A stretch of 33,784 bases of DNA from an uncultured Acetatifactor sp. (GTDB lineage: Bacteria > Bacillota > Clostridia > Lachnospirales > Lachnospiraceae). Positions 15,017 through 22,535 of the stretch are shown piece by piece. The notes beneath the pieces were generated by a model, which saw nothing but the letters and a program-made list of their open reading frames with translations, was not told where the DNA came from and ran no database searches. The stretch lies in contig CAKSAM010000029.1 of the NCBI GenBank assembly GCA_934436245.1, forward strand, positions 1 to 33,784. Reading direction: 5' to 3'. The first letter of the stretch is position 1; each line of letters begins with the position of its first letter. The position numbers and the translations under genes were made by a program.

Positions 15017-16801
15017 ATGAAGCAGAATGAAAATGGGAAAAAGATCAAGGAAACTATAAAAAATCGGATGAGCCGGATCGGATCATGGAAAAGCTGGTCG
15101 AAAAGGCGCAAGCTCACCACAGGTGTCTGTGGTGTCTGCGTGATCGCTGTAGTGGCTGGTGCCATTGGTATCTCCGGTGGTTCCGATACGGAAGTCATCT
15201 ATAAAGAGACCACCGTAAAATATGGGACACTGGTCAAAGGTGTGACGGAGAGCGGCTCTGTGGACATCGGTACGGTGGATCAGACCTTTGATCTGGATAT
15301 GAGTGCCCTGCAGAGAACGGATACTTCCGGCAGCAGTTCCTCCGGCGGCTCCTCCGGTAGTACTGCCGGCAGTAGTTCTGGTTCCGGAGGATTTGGCGGC
15401 ATGAGTGCATCCGGTGGCGGAGCCCAGGGAGGCTTAGACATGTTTGGGCAGATCTTCAATATGGGCGGCAGCAGCTCTGGCAGCAACGGTGATGATTCTA
15501 CTCTGACCGTGGCGGAGGTAGTGGTCTCCGTTGGGCAGCAGGTGTCCGAGGGAGATCCCCTGTACCTGTTGGAAGAAGACAGTGTCTCCGACCTGGAAGA
15601 CGAACTGCAGTCTAACGTGGAGAAAGCAAAAGCGGATCTGGAGGCGGTGGAAGCCGACCAGACTCTATCAAAACAACAGGCAAAATACACTTATGACAGC
15701 AGCACTGCTTACGGCAGTTATATTGATACCGAGTACAGTACTACATTGCAGGAGCTTCAGAATACGGTAGATTCTGCGGAGAGCACGCTGGAGCAGGCGA
15801 AGAGCAGCCTGGAAGATTACCGGGCACAGCTGGAGGAAGTAACGGCAGCCTATGAGGATGCGGCACAGGTATTGTCGAATTGTAAATATAGCCTGAACAG
15901 TACAGACGCAGCAGATGATACTTATGGATATGTTTATTATGCGCAGCTGACGGAGCAGGCACAGTCCACGGCAGATTCCCTGGAGCAGCAGAAGGAAGAG
16001 CTGGAACAGAGAGTAGAGCAGGCGGAGGAAAATGTAACCACTGCCGAAACCGCCTACAATAAGGCAAAACGGGAACTGGAGCAGGGGAAACTGACCGCAG
16101 CCGAGACTCAAAAACTGCGGACACTGGCTTACAATACCGCACAGGAGACCTATGACATTGCACTGGGGTATCTGGCGCAGGAATTGTCCGATCAACAGGA
16201 AACCTATGATGAGACTTTGGAAAAATGGAATGAATTCAGTACCTATATTGACGGCAATGCGGTATGTGCCAGATACAATGGTGTCATTACCAGTGTGGAA
16301 CTGGAAGCCGGAGACAAGATCAGCACGGGAACCTCTCTGGTCACCTTATATGATATGGATGAAGTGACCATGACCGTAACAGAGGAGGAAGATGACATGA
16401 CGGACATTTCTCTGGGATCTGCGGCGAATGTCGCATTGACGGCGTATCCGGAGGAACTCTTTACGGCAAAGGTGACAGCCATCGGGGATGCGGCCTCGGA
16501 TTCCAGCGGAAATATAACTTATGACGTAACCGTCACATTGGAAGGAGATGTCTCCGGACTGTTCCAGAGCATGACAGGAGATGTGACCTTTGTTACGGAA
16601 GAGACCGCAGACGTACTGTATGTGTCACGCAGAGCCATTATCACAGAGGATGACAAAACCTATGTCAAAGTGAAGACTGCAGATGGCAGTGTCGAGAAAA
16701 AAGAAGTAACGACAGGACTGTCAGATGGTTCCAATATAGAGATTTCCGGAGATATTGCGGAAGGAGATATCGTATTGATCGAAAGCAGCATTACGAAGTA
16801 G
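15017..16801 (+). CDS. HlyD-type efflux adaptor 3 with Ser/Gly-rich linker
   Basis: About 594 residues: a basic cytoplasmic N-terminus, TM anchor at about 32-52, a Ser/Gly-rich stretch (about 95-150) where the other adaptors have little or Asp-rich sequence, and the lipoyl half VVSVGQQVSEGDPLYLL. Long coiled coils (about 185-400), barrel and membrane-proximal domains (about 430-590; VLYVSRRAIITEDD) follow. ATG at 15017 follows GGGAACAGTT; an alternative TTG at 15005 follows AGGAATGA and adds four residues. Third adaptor in a row in one operon, sharing architecture with its neighbours but differing in low-complexity segments. Confidence 0.86.
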   Translation: MKQNENGKKIKETIKNRMSRIGSWKSWSKRRKLTTGVCGVCVIAVVAGAIGISGGSDTEVIYKETTVKYGTLVKGVTESGSVDIGTVDQTFDLDMSALQRTDTSGSSSSGGSSGSTAGSSSGSGGFGGMSASGGGAQGGLDMFGQIFNMGGSSSGSNGDDSTLTVAEVVVSVGQQVSEGDPLYLLEEDSVSDLEDELQSNVEKAKADLEAVEADQTLSKQQAKYTYDSSTAYGSYIDTEYSTTLQELQNTVDSAESTLEQAKSSLEDYRAQLEEVTAAYEDAAQVLSNCKYSLNSTDAADDTYGYVYYAQLTEQAQSTADSLEQQKEELEQRVEQAEENVTTAETAYNKAKRELEQGKLTAAETQKLRTLAYNTAQETYDIALGYLAQELSDQQETYDETLEKWNEFSTYIDGNAVCARYNGVITSVELEAGDKISTGTSLVTLYDMDEVTMTVTEEEDDMTDISLGSAANVALTAYPEELFTAKVTAIGDAASDSSGNITYDVTVTLEGDVSGLFQSMTGDVTFVTEETADVLYVSRRAIITEDDKTYVKVKTADGSVEKKEVTTGLSDGSNIEISGDIAEGDIVLIESSITK

Positions 16802-16843
16802 AGCATTTATTGTGGGAAATCAATGGAAGGGAAGAAGTAAATT

Positions 16844-18187
16844 ATGAGATTATCCGAAATATTGCGTCTGGTGTGGCTGAACCTGTCACAGAATAAATTC
16901 AAAGTGATCCTGACTTCCATCGGTATCGTTGTGGGATCCGCCACCATAATGCTGGTGCTGGCGATAGGTACCGGTGGAAAAGAAGAAGTGGCGGAGCAGT
17001 TCAAGAACCTGAATGCCGGAGCCATTGATATTTCCTGTGACAGCAGTGACAGCGGCGGTTTTAGCTTTGAAATGCCGGGCGGTGGAGGAAACGTTACCGT
17101 CACCAACATGGGCGGAGGACCCGGAGGAGGTTCCGGCGGCGGTACGTCTGGTGGTCCCGGTGGTGGCATGGACTTCGGCGGATTCTTCGGATTCGGACAG
17201 GAGGATGAGAGCGAAGCCGTGATATTGACCAGTGAAGACTGTGATGATCTGGCGACTTTTGTCTCCGGAATCTCTGCAACTACGATCTCTTATTCCACTA
17301 CAGCATCCGTGGAGGGAGGCGATATGACCTCTGCTTCCTATTACACCATTGCCGGTGTGGAGGACAATTATGCCACCATCAGTAATCTGGAAATGGCCAT
17401 CGGGGATTTCCTCACAGAAGAAAACAACGAGAGCAAGGAAAAGGTGTGCGTGCTGGGTGCCACCGTGGCAAAGGAAATTTTCGGCAGCGCCTACGATGCC
17501 TATGATGGTACCGTGTACATCGATGGACGTCCATATATAGTGTCCGGGGTATTATCCGAGATGGGAACTGTGGCATCCGGCATCAGCCCGGATACGGCGA
17601 TCTATGTGCCTTATGAGACCGGTATCAAGTATATTACCGGTACGGGCATCAGTCCCACCATTACCGTGATCGCAGAAGATGTGAATCAGGTGGACACTGT
17701 AATGACAGGGGTGGAGAGTGCCTTAAAAGAAAGCTATTCCAGCACTACATTTACCATCAGTGATGCCGGAAGTAAGATGGAGGCAGCCTCTGCTTCCAAC
17801 GAGACACTGACATTACTGTTGATCTCCATGGCGGTGATCGTATTTATTGTCGGCGGTATCGGCATTATGAATGTATTGTTTGTATCCATTAAGGAGCGTA
17901 CCAATGAGATCGGTATTCTGAAAGCACTGGGCTGCTCCCGAAAGGATATTCTGCTGGAGTTTTTGCTGGAAGCCAGCTTTACCAGCCTGGTGGGGGCCGT
18001 ATTGGGAGTTTTACTCTCTCTGGGGATCACTCCTTTGGTGGAATTGTTCAATATCAGGGTGTCATTATCGGTACAGGGAGCAGTGCTGTCATTGTTATTC
18101 GGTGTCCTCACCGGAAGTCTGTTTGGCTTCTATCCGGCATATAAGGCATCAAGACTGATCCCCGTAGAAGCTCTGAATCAGGAATAG
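16844..18187 (+). CDS. MacB-type ABC transporter permease (FtsX family)
   Basis: A 447-residue permease with one N-terminal TM (about 20-43), a large extracytoplasmic MacB_PCD domain (about 45-320) and three C-terminal TMs (about 325-435). The FtsX signature is visible around GGIGIMNVLFVSIKERTNEI and GFYPAYKASRLIPVEAL. The periplasmic-type domain carries a Gly-rich insert (about 70-125; MPGGGGNVTV, GGGPGGGSGGG) not needed for the fold and compositionally like the adaptors' tails. MacB-type pumps use a mechanotransmission cycle to export peptides, antimicrobials or lipids. In Gram-positive bacteria without TolC they release substrate at the cell surface. The ATPase gene follows 19 nt later. 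Confidence 0.93.
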   Translation: MRLSEILRLVWLNLSQNKFKVILTSIGIVVGSATIMLVLAIGTGGKEEVAEQFKNLNAGAIDISCDSSDSGGFSFEMPGGGGNVTVTNMGGGPGGGSGGGTSGGPGGGMDFGGFFGFGQEDESEAVILTSEDCDDLATFVSGISATTISYSTTASVEGGDMTSASYYTIAGVEDNYATISNLEMAIGDFLTEENNESKEKVCVLGATVAKEIFGSAYDAYDGTVYIDGRPYIVSGVLSEMGTVASGISPDTAIYVPYETGIKYITGTGISPTITVIAEDVNQVDTVMTGVESALKESYSSTTFTISDAGSKMEAASASNETLTLLLISMAVIVFIVGGIGIMNVLFVSIKERTNEIGILKALGCSRKDILLEFLLEASFTSLVGAVLGVLLSLGITPLVELFNIRVSLSVQGAVLSLLFGVLTGSLFGFYPAYKASRLIPVEALNQE

Positions 18188-18206
18188 TGCGAAAGGCGTA
18201 AGGTTT

Positions 18207-18884
18207 ATGATGGAAAACGCAATGATCACCATGAAAAATATAAATAAAGGCTATATGCTGGGAGAGGAACGTCTGCCGATCCTGAAGGACATCAATTTTC
18301 AGGTGAATAAGGGAGAATATGTGGCAATCTTAGGCCCTTCCGGTTCCGGCAAGACTACGTTAATGAATATGATCGGCTGTATGGATGTGATGGACAGTGG
18401 GGAATATTATCTGGATGGTATGGCAATCCACGAGACCAAAGAGGACGATCTGACCATGGTGCGCAACCAAAAGATCGGGTTCATTTTCCAGAACTATCAG
18501 CTGATCCCGACCTATAATGTCATGCAGAATATTATCATGCCCCTGCTGATGCGTGGCATGACTCATGAGGAAGCAGAAGAAAAGTGTAAAAATACTATCA
18601 AACTGCTGGGGTTGGATCACCGTATCGGACATAAGCCCAACGAGTTGTCCGGCGGACAGAAGCAGAGAGTATCCATTGCCAGAGCACTGGTGGGACAGCC
18701 GGCGATCCTTCTGGCGGATGAGCCTACCGGTGCTCTGGATCAGACCAGCGGTAAAGAAGTGCTGAGGCTGTTCCGGGAACTGAATGATATGGGCAACACC
18801 ATTGTCATGATCACCCACGACCTGGGCGTAGCACAGTCCGCCAAACGGATCGTCAGGATCGTTGACGGACAACTGCATGAATAA
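18207..18884 (+). CDS. MacB/LolD-type ABC transporter ATP-binding protein
   Basis: A 225-residue ATPase with a complete motif set: Walker A GPSGSGKTT (about 43-51), Q-loop IFQNYQLIPT, signature LSGGQKQRVSIARAL (about 145-159), Walker B ILLADEPTGALD (about 168-179), and the H-loop THD. Length and motifs fit the MacB/LolD/FtsE class. It pairs with the MacB-type permease directly upstream. A strong intrinsic terminator lies just after it, so it ends the exporter operon. Confidence 0.95.
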   Translation: MMENAMITMKNINKGYMLGEERLPILKDINFQVNKGEYVAILGPSGSGKTTLMNMIGCMDVMDSGEYYLDGMAIHETKEDDLTMVRNQKIGFIFQNYQLIPTYNVMQNIIMPLLMRGMTHEEAEEKCKNTIKLLGLDHRIGHKPNELSGGQKQRVSIARALVGQPAILLADEPTGALDQTSGKEVLRLFRELNDMGNTIVMITHDLGVAQSAKRIVRIVDGQLHE

Positions 18885-18902
18885 TCATATTCAGGTAACT
18901 AT

Positions 18903-19562
18903 TCAGGAGAGATGCGAAAGCATCTCTTTTTTCAGATTTTCAGCCGTCAGAACGCGGGCGAAAGCTTCTGCAAAGTGATCCAGCTCTATGGTCTGCCACA
19001 TGTCACCGGAAAGTCCTGCCTGGTCACAGCCACTGACACCGTCAGCCACGACAACAACATTGTATTTTTGATGGTAGGCACTGCGAATGGTACTGTCGAC
19101 ACACCAGTTGACCACAGTTCCGGCAATGATCAGTGTCTTGATGTTTCTTTTTTCCAATTCCTCTCCCAGAGAAGAAAAGGCAAAGCAATCATATCCGTAT
19201 TTATCGAAAATGATGTCGCCTTCCACCGGCTCTACGAGATCGGAGATAGCGGTCTCCGGATTAGGATAATCGAAATCATTGCCGTCCGCATCCTCACGCA
19301 GTCCCCGCTGGGGAGCCATGCGGTAATAAAAATCGTAGGTGTTATCTTTATTGTAGGCGAACCTGGAATACAGAACGGGAACATTATGGCACCGGCAAAA
19401 GTCTGCAAAGTCAGCGATAGCAGGAGCCTGCTCTCTTGCCATGGGCACTTCCAGCGGAGCACCGGCATCGACAAAGCCTTTTTGCATATCAATGATCAGA
19501 AAAGCACATTCTTCAGGCTGAATTTCAAATGCTGGTTCCCATTCCCAAAATCTCTTACTCAT
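18903..19562 (-). CDS. Isochorismatase-family cysteine hydrolase (first of two in the locus)
   Basis: A 219-residue alpha/beta hydrolase-like amidase. The Asp-Lys-Cys triad is visible: Asp in LIIDMQKGFVD (about 25), Lys in IIFDKYGYD (about 120), Cys in VVNWCVDSTIRSA (about 155). Relatives hydrolyse amides such as ureidoacrylate, biuret, N-carbamoylsarcosine or nicotinamide. Next to a PucR regulator and a urea/amide importer, a carbamoyl-type substrate is plausible but unproven. ATG follows GGGAGGTAATTGTGT; an in-frame TTG six bases earlier is too close to the SD. The leader carries a terminator-like hairpin (19578-19615), and its last codons lie in the terminator at 18908-18932. Confidence 0.88.
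   Translation of the reverse strand: MSKRFWEWEPAFEIQPEECAFLIIDMQKGFVDAGAPLEVPMAREQAPAIADFADFCRCHNVPVLYSRFAYNKDNTYDFYYRMAPQRGLREDADGNDFDYPNPETAISDLVEPVEGDIIFDKYGYDCFAFSSLGEELEKRNIKTLIIAGTVVNWCVDSTIRSAYHQKYNVVVVADGVSGCDQAGLSGDMWQTIELDHFAEAFARVLTAENLKKEMLSHLS
18908..18932. terminator. Terminator shared by convergent genes
   Basis: AGAGATGC (18908-18915), loop GAAA, GCATCTCT (18920-18927) and a T-run: a textbook intrinsic terminator for the exporter operon. The minus-strand hydrolase gene reads through the same hairpin with its last codons (stop at 18903-18905). Confidence 0.93.
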
Positions 19563-19577
19563 ACACAATTACCTCCC

Positions 19578-19615
19578 AAAAATAAAATTAGCAAAGGTAT
19601 CCACAGCACCTTTGC
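19578..19615 (-). terminator. Terminator-like hairpin in the hydrolase leader
   Basis: On the minus strand, GCAAAGGT and ACCTTTGC enclose a 9-nt loop and are followed by TAATTTTATTTTT. It lies after the pucR stop but only ~16 nt before the hydrolase start, leaving no room for a promoter in between. The hydrolase is therefore expressed only by read-through (attenuation), from pucR or from a promoter near 19640. Confidence 0.75.
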
Positions 19616-19647
19616 CAATTCCACTGTAACAGGAGCACTTGAAAATC

Positions 19648-19666
19648 GCAATGTACAAATTGCATA
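19648..19666. promoter_or_regulatory. Candidate PucR operator, copy 1
   Basis: GCAATGTACAAATTGCATA matches 15/19 with the site at 20948-20966. On the minus strand its end supplies TTGCGA, which with TACAGT 17 nt later makes a plausible promoter for the cysteine hydrolase. Assignment to PucR rests on location only. Confidence 0.5.
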
Positions 19667-19680
19667 TTAGTTTGCGGTGT

Positions 19681-20880
19681 TCAGGAGACATTCTGCACTT
19701 TGTAGTATTTATTCAGATATAGAGCCACAGATAATTCCAGTCTGGTATTGTGATCCTCCAGATCACAATCCAAAAGGGAACAGATTCTGGTAACCCGTTG
19801 GATCATGGTATTCCGGTGGACATAGAGAAGCTGGGCCGCATGGGAGATATTAAAGTTGTTTTCCGCCAGTACAGTAAGCGTGTGCAATAATTCCGAATGA
19901 TTGGCAAGATCATATTCTACAATGGGATGAAGCTTTTTCTGAATATAGGCAACGATATATTCAGGATAGGAGGTATCAATACATAACTGCAGCAGACCGA
20001 GATCCTCATACGCCAGATAAGTACTCTTACCGTCAGGACAGGCTTTGTGACAATGGCAGGCTTCCTGGTAGCTTTTCTTATAGTCCTTTGGCTGCGTATA
20101 ATATCTTCCGCAGCCTATTTTCAAAGGAATCTTTTTATCATCCTGTGACAGATTCTCAAGAAGCTTCTGCATAAAGCGCTGCAGATCAGATAGTTCCTTT
20201 ATGGGCAGTAATACTGTTAACCGCATTTCGGTGATCAGGTACAGGGGTGCATTCTTTTCGTCAGGACAGAACACCGGCAGATGTTGGGATATTTTACGGT
20301 AGATCTTGTTCAGAAGAACCGGATTCTCAGAGACAGATGAGTTTTCCGTTCTGAAGACTATGACGCGGCACCCGGGAGCGGTGTACTTCAGATCATGAAG
20401 CTGCTGACGGATCAGGGAAGAGTCCATTTCCGTGTCATAGAGCAGCAGACTGCGGGTTAGGTCAGAGATGCTTTTTTCCTGGGATCGTTTTGTGGATACA
20501 TAGTCGCAGATAATACTGATGGATTCACTGAAAGGTGGTTCAGAAGGAATCCAGAAAATCGGGAACCCGATGGCATCTGCGTAGGAAATGGCCACCTCCG
20601 GCATAGAAGACAGGAAGTGATTTTTCATAAAAATGATGCAGGCCACATCTTTTTTATAAGCCTTATCAATAATGGTTGTAATATTGGCTGCCTGATCAAG
20701 ATGGAGACCAACGCCGTTGACGAGAAGAACCTCTTTTCCACGCATCCACTGATCGAAAGTAAAAAGCTGGATGAGATTGACGGCGGACACTTCACGCATC
20801 AATCCGGAGGCACCGCCTAACAGCGAGATGCCATGATTTTTAAAATATTCCAGTTCCACAATATCTTTTACGGTAACCAT
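19681..20880 (-). CDS. PucR family transcriptional regulator
   Basis: A 399-residue regulator. The N-terminal PucR sensory domain covers about 1-120 (VTVKDIVELEYFKNHGISLLG by motif, then FDQWMRGKEVLLVNG). A middle region (about 150-290) precedes the C-terminal PucR HTH_30 (about 335-392; NFNISHAAQLLYVHRNTM, Q.RV.RI). Members control purine, ureide and other nitrogen-compound genes, often as activators bound to the inducing metabolite. It lies between a cysteine hydrolase and the divergent urt operon, and is probably their regulator. ATG follows GGAGGTTACTT. Its own leader contains a terminator-like hairpin (20904-20936). Confidence 0.92.
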   Translation of the reverse strand: MVTVKDIVELEYFKNHGISLLGGASGLMREVSAVNLIQLFTFDQWMRGKEVLLVNGVGLHLDQAANITTIIDKAYKKDVACIIFMKNHFLSSMPEVAISYADAIGFPIFWIPSEPPFSESISIICDYVSTKRSQEKSISDLTRSLLLYDTEMDSSLIRQQLHDLKYTAPGCRVIVFRTENSSVSENPVLLNKIYRKISQHLPVFCPDEKNAPLYLITEMRLTVLLPIKELSDLQRFMQKLLENLSQDDKKIPLKIGCGRYYTQPKDYKKSYQEACHCHKACPDGKSTYLAYEDLGLLQLCIDTSYPEYIVAYIQKKLHPIVEYDLANHSELLHTLTVLAENNFNISHAAQLLYVHRNTMIQRVTRICSLLDCDLEDHNTRLELSVALYLNKYYKVQNVS

Positions 20881-20903
20881 AAGTAACCTCCGTTTCTAAC
20901 AAC

Positions 20904-20936
20904 AAAAAAGGTGCCGGGATAATCCCTGACACCTTT
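20904..20936 (-). terminator. Terminator-like hairpin in the pucR leader
   Basis: On the minus strand, AAAGGTG and CACCTTT form the base stem, GGGA/TCCC the upper stem, and a T-run follows. It lies ~23 nt before the pucR ATG, so pucR expression should depend on read-through. The arm sequence CAAAGGTG is shared with the hydrolase leader hairpin. Confidence 0.75.
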
Positions 20937-20947
20937 GTCGTACGAAC

Positions 20948-20966
20948 GCAATATGCACTTTGCATA
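20948..20966. promoter_or_regulatory. Candidate PucR operator, copy 2
   Basis: GCAATATGCACTTTGCATA contains the perfect inverted repeat TATGCA-CTT-TGCATA and matches 15/19 with 19648-19666. It sits in the divergent pucR/urtA region. TTGCAT within it, 16 nt and TATAAC could be a secondary urt promoter. Confidence 0.55.
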
Positions 20967-21037
20967 CTTGAATGATAACAATATAACCACAAAATGCACA
21001 AAAAAGCAAGAGACAAAGCAAATTTTCAGAAAAAAGG

Positions 21038-21066
21038 TTGACGTGTCGGAAAACGGATGGTATAAA
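21038..21066 (+). promoter_or_regulatory. Strong sigma-A promoter of the urt operon
   Basis: TTGACG (21038-21043), 17 nt, TATAAA (21061-21066). Predicted start is near 21073, which places the leader hairpin at the very 5' end of the transcript. Confidence 0.8.
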
Positions 21067-21074
21067 ATGCGTAT

Positions 21075-21115
21075 CAGGCAACGGAGCTTAATAACTTCGC
21101 TGCCTGCTTTTTTTT
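21075..21115 (+). terminator. Intrinsic terminator in the urtA leader
   Basis: CAGGCA (21075-21080) pairs with TGCCTG (21101-21106), with CGGAG/CTTCG inside, followed by eight T. It starts about 2 nt after the predicted transcription start and ends ~28 nt before urtA. No plus-strand gene lies upstream, so it must act on the urt transcript itself. Confidence 0.85.
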
Positions 21116-21142
21116 ACCGAAAAGAAGAGGAGGAAACAGATT

Positions 21143-22387
21143 ATGAAGAAGATGAAAAAATTTTTGGCTTGCATGGTTTCCGTTGGATTAATGGTAGGAA
21201 TGCTCAGCGGATGCGGTTCTTCCGCAGAAGATGCGACAGCATCCGGTACAGGTACAACAGTGGCGGCTGCAACGTCCGGAGGCACCACAGAGTCCTCGGA
21301 AGATACGATTAAGATCGGATTGTTATTTTCCTTTGGTGGTTCGGAAGCAACCCTTGAAAAATGTATGTACAATGGTGCTGTACTGGGAGTAGAGCAGGTA
21401 AATGCAGCCGGAGGAATTAACGGAAAGCAGATTGAATATGTATCGGAAGATTATAATGGAGAACCTTCTCTGGCGGCAGAAAAAGCATTGAAGATGATCA
21501 CGGAGGACAATGTTGTAGCGATCGTGGGATGCTGTTCTTCCTCCAGCCGTCAAGCAGTACTCAGTGTGGTAGAGGAATATGACAATCTGTTGGTATATCC
21601 TATCAGTTATGAAGGTCAGGAATATTCAGATAACATTATTTATTGTGGTGTGGTTCCCAATCAGCAGTCTTCCGTATTGGTACCCTGGGCAGTAGAGAAC
21701 TACGGTAAAAATTTCTATTTTATTGGTAATGATTATGTATATCCCAGAAGCACCAACACACAGGCAAAGGAATTTCTGGCAAATGCAGGCGGTACAGTAG
21801 TAGGTGAAGAATATGTACCTCTTGGAGATACTGATTATTCTTCTGTCATTGCCAATATTATTTCCGCAAAGCCGGATGTTGTGTTCTGTGATCTGGTAGG
21901 TGACAGCCAGACAGCATTTTATAAGCAGTATGCAAACTATGGACTGGCAGATATGGGGATTACCTGTGTCAATGTGGCATTGGATGATCTGGTAGCTACC
22001 GCAGCAGGCTGGGATAACGTAGAAGGCATGATCGCATGCTATGATTACTTCCCGGCAGTAGGGGGAGAACAGAGCGATGCATTTGTAGAGGCTTATAAGG
22101 CAAGATTTAATGACGGCTCTGTTCCTGCATCCGCTAGTGCAGTTCCTTATATCGGTGTGGAAGCATTGGCAAAAGTACTGGGAATGACGGATGATTACTC
22201 CAGTGGTAAAGCTCTGGCAGATCTTTTCTCCGGACTGAGTGTGGATGCACCGGACGGAACGGTTGTATTTGATAAGGAAAATCATCATCTTGCAGTGCCT
22301 ATCTACATTGCAGAAGCTGAAAACGGAGACTTTAAGATCCTTTACTCACAGGAAGAACTGATCGCACCACTTCCCTTTGGAGAATAA
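21143..22387 (+). CDS. urtA: UrtA: urea/short-amide ABC transporter substrate-binding lipoprotein
   Basis: A 414-residue lipoprotein with signal peptide and lipobox LSGC (Cys24), then a Ser/Thr/Gly linker. The mature part is a periplasmic-binding fold of the UrtA/FmdD/AmiC group. Diagnostic parts are CCSSSSRQAVLSVVEE, YPISYEGQEYSDNI, VVPNQQ and GNDYVYPRS. Relatives bind urea or short-chain amides; the exact ligand cannot be read here. It starts the urtABCDE operon behind a strong promoter and a leader terminator. ATG follows GAGGAGGAAACAGATT. No urease genes are in the window, and the two cysteine hydrolases nearby suggest that a carbamoyl-amide substrate is possible. Confidence 0.93.
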   Translation: MKKMKKFLACMVSVGLMVGMLSGCGSSAEDATASGTGTTVAAATSGGTTESSEDTIKIGLLFSFGGSEATLEKCMYNGAVLGVEQVNAAGGINGKQIEYVSEDYNGEPSLAAEKALKMITEDNVVAIVGCCSSSSRQAVLSVVEEYDNLLVYPISYEGQEYSDNIIYCGVVPNQQSSVLVPWAVENYGKNFYFIGNDYVYPRSTNTQAKEFLANAGGTVVGEEYVPLGDTDYSSVIANIISAKPDVVFCDLVGDSQTAFYKQYANYGLADMGITCVNVALDDLVATAAGWDNVEGMIACYDYFPAVGGEQSDAFVEAYKARFNDGSVPASASAVPYIGVEALAKVLGMTDDYSSGKALADLFSGLSVDAPDGTVVFDKENHHLAVPIYIAEAENGDFKILYSQEELIAPLPFGE

Positions 22388-22397
22388 TAGTATGAAC

Positions 22398-22417
22398 AAT
22401 AAGCATGATAGCTTATT
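22398..22417 (+). other. Stem-loop after urtA
   Basis: AATAAGC-ATGATA-GCTTATT, a 7-bp stem 10 nt after the urtA stop, with weak U content after it. Probably a partial terminator or 3'-protecting hairpin that keeps the binding-protein mRNA more abundant than the rest of the operon. It directly abuts leader element B. Confidence 0.6.
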
Positions 22418-22418
22418 A

Positions 22419-22532
22419 TTCACACGGCTATTTGTGCCGCAGGCGTCACAAAGCAGCCCTTATCGCAGAATCAAATTTGAAATTTGATTTGCGATTCCTC
22501 CGACGGAAGGAGTCGTCTGCGGAATGGAGATT
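22419..22532 (+). repeat. Leader element, full copy B (114 nt)
   Basis: It is 109/114 identical to 32815-32928 and shares its 3' 53 nt with 10260-10312. Inner features: CCGCAGGCG near the 5' end could pair with CGTCTGCGG near the 3' end; hairpin AATCAAATTT/AAATTTGATT; hairpin CGATTCC/GGAGTCG. It ends with GGAATGGAGATT, then 3 nt, then the urtB ATG, so the element supplies the SD. It is intra-operonic. Confidence 0.92.
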
Positions 22533-22535
22533 ACT

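Noticed and set aside
21067..21142. Known riboswitch (for example a guanidine type) ahead of urtA
   Set aside because: The leader after the main promoter is about 70 nt and is mostly the terminator hairpin. I could not find the conserved loops of a guanidine riboswitch.
20935..21312. 125-codon plus-strand frame through the urt promoter and leader
   Set aside because: It runs through the promoter, the leader terminator and the start of urtA in another frame, and begins with a TTG lacking an SD.
22419..22532. Leader element as an insertion sequence with its own transposase
   Set aside because: It is only 114 nt, has no coding capacity and no visible target-site duplication. A non-autonomous mobile origin remains possible, but an autonomous IS does not.
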